NCBI RefSeq assembly: GCF_004363315.1
Contig: NZ_SNYL01000005.1
Coordinates: forward strand, 1 to 64,000
Direction of reading: 5' to 3'
Source of the DNA: Tepidicella xavieri
GTDB lineage: Bacteria; Pseudomonadota; Gammaproteobacteria; Burkholderiales; Burkholderiaceae_C
Length of the DNA: 64,000 nucleotides
The position numbers and the translations under genes were made by a program. Positions 61,183 through 64,000 of this stretch are shown in pieces (position 1 is the first letter of the stretch; each line of letters opens with the position of its first letter). The notes below the pieces were generated by a model, which saw nothing but the letters and a program-made list of their open reading frames with translations, was not told where the DNA came from and did not search any database.

Positions 61183-62475
61183 TCAACGCAAGCGCGCTGC
61201 CCACGCCTCGGCACCATCGAGGGGCAGCAGGCTCTGCTCGGTCAGGCCGCCCTGCGCATCGGCACGCAGCGGCTTGACCGCCACCTGGCCCGCGGCCAGT
61301 TCGCTTTCCCCAAAGATGAGGGCGTAGCGTGCGCCACTGGCGTCTGCTTTCTTGAACTGGGACTTCATGCTGCCCTGCCCGTCTGGCCCACCGGCATGCA
61401 TCTGGACCGAAAGACCCGCGCGGCGCAAGGCACGCAGGGTTTGCATCACCCGCTCCTGGCCTTCGGTCTGCGGCACGATGGCGTAGCAATCGGGCACCGG
61501 CGGTTGAGGGAGCAACCCTTGGGCCTTGAGCAACTCCAGAATCCGCTCCACACCCAACGCCCACCCCACGGCAGGGGCCGGCTTGCCGCCGATCTGGGCG
61601 ATGAGCCCGTCATAGCGGCCGCCCGCGCACACCGTGCCTTGGGCACCCAGCGACGTGGTGACGAACTCGAACACGGTGAGGTTGTAATAGTCCATCCCCC
61701 GCACCAGGCGCGGGTTGATGCGGTAGGCGATGCCTTGGGCATCCAGCAGGCGGCGCAAGCCCTCGAAATGCGCCAGCGACTCAGGCCCCAGATAGTCCAT
61801 CAGCTTGGGAGCGGCCTCCACCAGCGCCTGCATCGCAGGGTTTTTGGTGTCCAGAATGCGCAGCGGGTTGCTGTAGAGGCGGCGTTTGGCGTCTTCATCG
61901 AGCTGGTCGGCGTGCTGCTCCAGGTAAGCGATCAGCGCCTGCCGATGCGCCAGCCGCTCCGCAGGCTGGCCCAGGCTGTTGATTTCCAGCGTCACGTCGC
62001 TCAAGCCCAGTTCGGCCCACAGGTCGGCCGCCATGACGATGAGTTCGGCATCCACGTCGGGCCCGGCAAAACCCAGTGCCTCGGCCCCCACCTGGTGAAA
62101 CTGGCGATAGCGGCCCCGCTGCGGGCGCTCATGGCGAAACATGGGGCCCATGTAGTACAGGCGCTTGGGGCCATCGTAGAGTTGGTTGTGCTCGATGACC
62201 GCGCGCACCACGCCGGCCGTGGCCTCGGGGCGCAGGGTGAGTTGCTCGCCATTGAGGCGGTCTTCGAAGGAGTACATCTCCTTCTCGACGATGTCCGTCA
62301 CCTCGCCCAGGCCGCGCACGAACAGGCCGGTGGGCTCCACGATGGGCGTGCGCACATTGCGATAGGCATAGCGCATCATCAGGTCGCGCACCTTGGCTTC
62401 GAGCCATTCCCAGTGCGCCGATTCCGGCGCGAAAATGTCATTCATGCCTTTGACGGCACAGAGTTTTTCAGCCAT
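61183..62475 (-). CDS. hisS: Histidine-tRNA ligase
   Basis: HisS is a class II synthetase charging tRNA-His. The 430 residues have the start [25 protein letters not shown] and the TRPEATAG-type [16 protein letters not shown]. Motif 2 is [23 protein letters not shown], the histidine-specific [13 protein letters not shown] is present, and motif 3 is [14 protein letters not shown]-terminal anticodon-binding domain follows ([36 protein letters not shown]). It lies 25 bases after ispG. Confidence 0.97.
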   Translation of the reverse strand: MAEKLCAVKGMNDIFAPESAHWEWLEAKVRDLMMRYAYRNVRTPIVEPTGLFVRGLGEVTDIVEKEMYSFEDRLNGEQLTLRPEATAGVVRAVIEHNQLYDGPKRLYYMGPMFRHERPQRGRYRQFHQVGAEALGFAGPDVDAELIVMAADLWAELGLSDVTLEINSLGQPAERLAHRQALIAYLEQHADQLDEDAKRRLYSNPLRILDTKNPAMQALVEAAPKLMDYLGPESLAHFEGLRRLLDAQGIAYRINPRLVRGMDYYNLTVFEFVTTSLGAQGTVCAGGRYDGLIAQIGGKPAPAVGWALGVERILELLKAQGLLPQPPVPDCYAIVPQTEGQERVMQTLRALRRAGLSVQMHAGGPDGQGSMKSQFKKADASGARYALIFGESELAAGQVAVKPLRADAQGGLTEQSLLPLDGAEAWAARLR

Positions 62476-62500
62476 GTGTCAGTGGATGTAGGCAGCGCCC

Positions 62501-63778
62501 TCAGGCGGAGGCGCCGTATTTTTGGTGGATGTAGTTTTCGACGATCTGCTGGAACTCGGTGGCGATGGACTCGCCGCGCAGCGTCATGCGCTTTTCGCCA
62601 TCGATGAACACGGGGGCGGCCGGCGCCTCGCCGGTGCCCGGCAGGCTGATGCCAATGTCGGCATGCTTGCTCTCGCCCGGCCCGTTGACGATGCAGCCCA
62701 TCACCGCGACCTTGAGGTTTTCGACGCCGGGGTACCGCTCGCGCCACTGCGGCATGGAAGCACGCAGAAAATCGTCGATCTGCTTGGCCAGCTCCTGGAA
62801 GGTGGTGCTGGTGGTGCGCCCGCAACCCGGGCAGGCCGTGACGCTGGGCACGAAGCTGCGCAGCCCGAGCGCCTGCAAAATCTCCATGGCCACCACCACT
62901 TCCTGGGTGCGCGGCTCACCCGGCTGGGGCGTGAGCGAGACCCGAATCGTGTCGCCGATGCCCTGCTGCAGCAGGACGGACAGCGCGGCCGTCGATGCCA
63001 CCGTGCCCTTGGTGCCCATGCCGGCTTCGGTCAGGCCCAGGTGCAGCGGGTAATCGCAACGGCGGTGCAGTTCCTGGTACACCGCAATCAGGTCCTGCAC
63101 GCCACTGACCTTGCACGACAGCACGATGTCCTCGGGCTTCATGCCCATCTTCTCGGCTTGGGCAGCGGACTGCAGGGCGGACGTGATCAGGGCCTCATAC
63201 ATGACCTGCTTGGCGTCCCAGGGCTGGGCGCGCCGGGCGTTGTCGTCCATCATCGACGCGAGCAGATCCTGATCCAAACTGCCCCAGTTCACCCCGATGC
63301 GGATGTGCTTGTTCCAGCGCAGCGCGGCTTCGACCATCTGGGCAAACTGGCGGTCTTTCTTCTCGCCCCGCCCCACGTTGCCGGGGTTGATGCGGTACTT
63401 GGACAGGGCCTGCGCCATGTCGGGGTAGTCGGTGAGCAGGCGGTGGCCGTTGTAGTGGAAGTCGCCGATCAGGGGCACCGCAATGCCCATGCGGTCGAGT
63501 TGCTCGCGGATGTAGGGCACGGCCTTGGCCGCGTCGTCGTTGTTGACGGTGATGCGCACCAGTTCCGAACCGGCCTGCGCCAGCTCCTTGACCTGGATCG
63601 CGGTGGCCACCGCGTCGGCGGTATCGGTGTTGGTCATGGACTGGACGCGCACCGGCGCGCTGCCACCGAGCGTGACGCGATGGTCGCCCCAGACGACCAC
63701 CCCCATGCGCGATTTGCGCCGGGGAAACGGACTGGCGACGGGGGCGCCAGGCTCCATGGAAGATGCGACCGTATTCAT
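62501..63778 (-). CDS. ispG: 4-hydroxy-3-methylbut-2-enyl-diphosphate synthase (flavodoxin)
   Basis: IspG reduces MEcPP to HMBPP in the MEP isoprenoid pathway using a [4Fe-4S] cluster. The 425 residues have a TIM-barrel start ([52 protein letters not shown]). The cluster cysteines are in [11 protein letters not shown] and [11 protein letters not shown]. The start is the ATG at 63778; a GTG three codons upstream (63787) is also in frame. It lies nine bases after rodZ. Dxr of the same pathway is at 31416-32597. Confidence 0.96.
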   Translation of the reverse strand: MNTVASSMEPGAPVASPFPRRKSRMGVVVWGDHRVTLGGSAPVRVQSMTNTDTADAVATAIQVKELAQAGSELVRITVNNDDAAKAVPYIREQLDRMGIAVPLIGDFHYNGHRLLTDYPDMAQALSKYRINPGNVGRGEKKDRQFAQMVEAALRWNKHIRIGVNWGSLDQDLLASMMDDNARRAQPWDAKQVMYEALITSALQSAAQAEKMGMKPEDIVLSCKVSGVQDLIAVYQELHRRCDYPLHLGLTEAGMGTKGTVASTAALSVLLQQGIGDTIRVSLTPQPGEPRTQEVVVAMEILQALGLRSFVPSVTACPGCGRTTSTTFQELAKQIDDFLRASMPQWRERYPGVENLKVAVMGCIVNGPGESKHADIGISLPGTGEAPAAPVFIDGEKRMTLRGESIATEFQQIVENYIHQKYGASA

Positions 63779-63787
63779 GGCACTCAC

Positions 63788-64000
63788 TCAACGAACCTCG
63801 AAACGGGCCACGTTGTTGCGGGCATGAGGGGCCAGGGCAAAAGGCTGGCCACGCAGGGTGGCCTCGACCTCATCGGCGCGGCCGACGACCACGGCCAGCG
63901 GGAAGTCGCTGGAAAACGCCACCACCTCGCCCGGCTGCAAGCTGCGCTGCACCAACACCCGCCCAGAGGCCCCGGTGATCTGTACCCAAGCCGTCTCCCG
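63788..64000 (-). CDS. rodZ: Cytoskeletal protein RodZ, C-terminal fragment at the window edge
   Basis: Only the last 70 codons are in the window; the gene runs on past 64000. The reading frame contains AWVQITGASGRVLVQRSLQP, PLAVVVGRADEVEATLRGQP and a final NVARFEVR. This is the periplasmic beta-sandwich (DUF4115) domain typical of RodZ, which links MreB to the membrane. The stop at 63788 is nine bases before the ispG start, the standard rodZ-ispG order. No start codon is visible here. Confidence 0.82.
   Translation of the reverse strand, partial: RETAWVQITGASGRVLVQRSLQPGEVVAFSSDFPLAVVVGRADEVEATLRGQPFALAPHARNNVARFEVR

Overview
The window is a contiguous stretch of high-GC core genome from a betaproteobacterium, most likely Burkholderiales and close to Comamonadaceae. 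The evidence is gene order and family content: a dihydrolipoyl dehydrogenase with its own lipoyl domain, PhaR, HisZ, the rpsB-to-rnhB envelope superoperon, and the rodZ-ispG-hisS-yfgM-bamB-der-hfq-hflX-hflK-hflC-hisZ-purA cluster. Nearly all genes are on the minus strand. I found no CRISPR array, phage, defence island or other clearly novel system. The less ordinary parts are the left edge, the 2.4-6 kb block and several regulatory structures between genes.

Region by region. At 1-922 a peptide-binding ABC protein gene is cut off at a junction resembling an insertion-sequence end. At 961-1761 lies fabI. At 1788-5999 there is a small accessory block: an exported rhodanese coupled to a diheme cytochrome c, a purine-type deaminase coupled to an orphan NMT1/THI5-like binding protein, and a divergent 2-oxoglutarate/Fe(II)-type oxygenase. 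The last two genes are separated by an unusual long inverted repeat. At 6111-12092 is the pyruvate dehydrogenase operon aceE-aceF-lpdA, divergent from a PAS histidine kinase and FixJ-type regulator (12253-15431). Then come folD, a small membrane protein, greA, carB, carA and tRNA-Val(CAC).

From 37452 down to 22261 runs one long minus-strand superoperon: rpsB, tsf, pyrH, frr, uppS, cdsA, dxr, rseP, bamA, ompH, lpxD, fabZ, lpxA, lpxB, rnhB and an rRNA methyltransferase. It joins translation factors, nucleotide supply, isoprenoid and phospholipid carriers, outer-membrane assembly and lipid A synthesis. A divergent nnr gene (NAD(P)HX repair) starts at its promoter. After yggT and rnr come two nearly identical tRNA-Leu(CAG) genes, rimO, then divergent phaR and an acetoacetyl-CoA/3-oxoacyl reductase followed by a split chromate transporter pair. 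Next are rlmB, a LolD-like ATPase divergent from a TesA-like esterase, mnmH, and a cystathionine beta-lyase.

The right third (50883-64000) is the conserved chain from rodZ (only its C-terminus is present) to a phosphoribosyltransferase. It covers isoprenoid synthesis, histidyl-tRNA charging, BAM assembly, ribosome GTPases, Hfq, the HflKC membrane-protease regulators, histidine regulation and adenylate synthesis. Many neighbours overlap by 1 or 4 bases (TGATG or ATGA), indicating translational coupling. No gene-free stretch exceeds 300 bases; the longest is about 297 bases, between 4706 and 5004.
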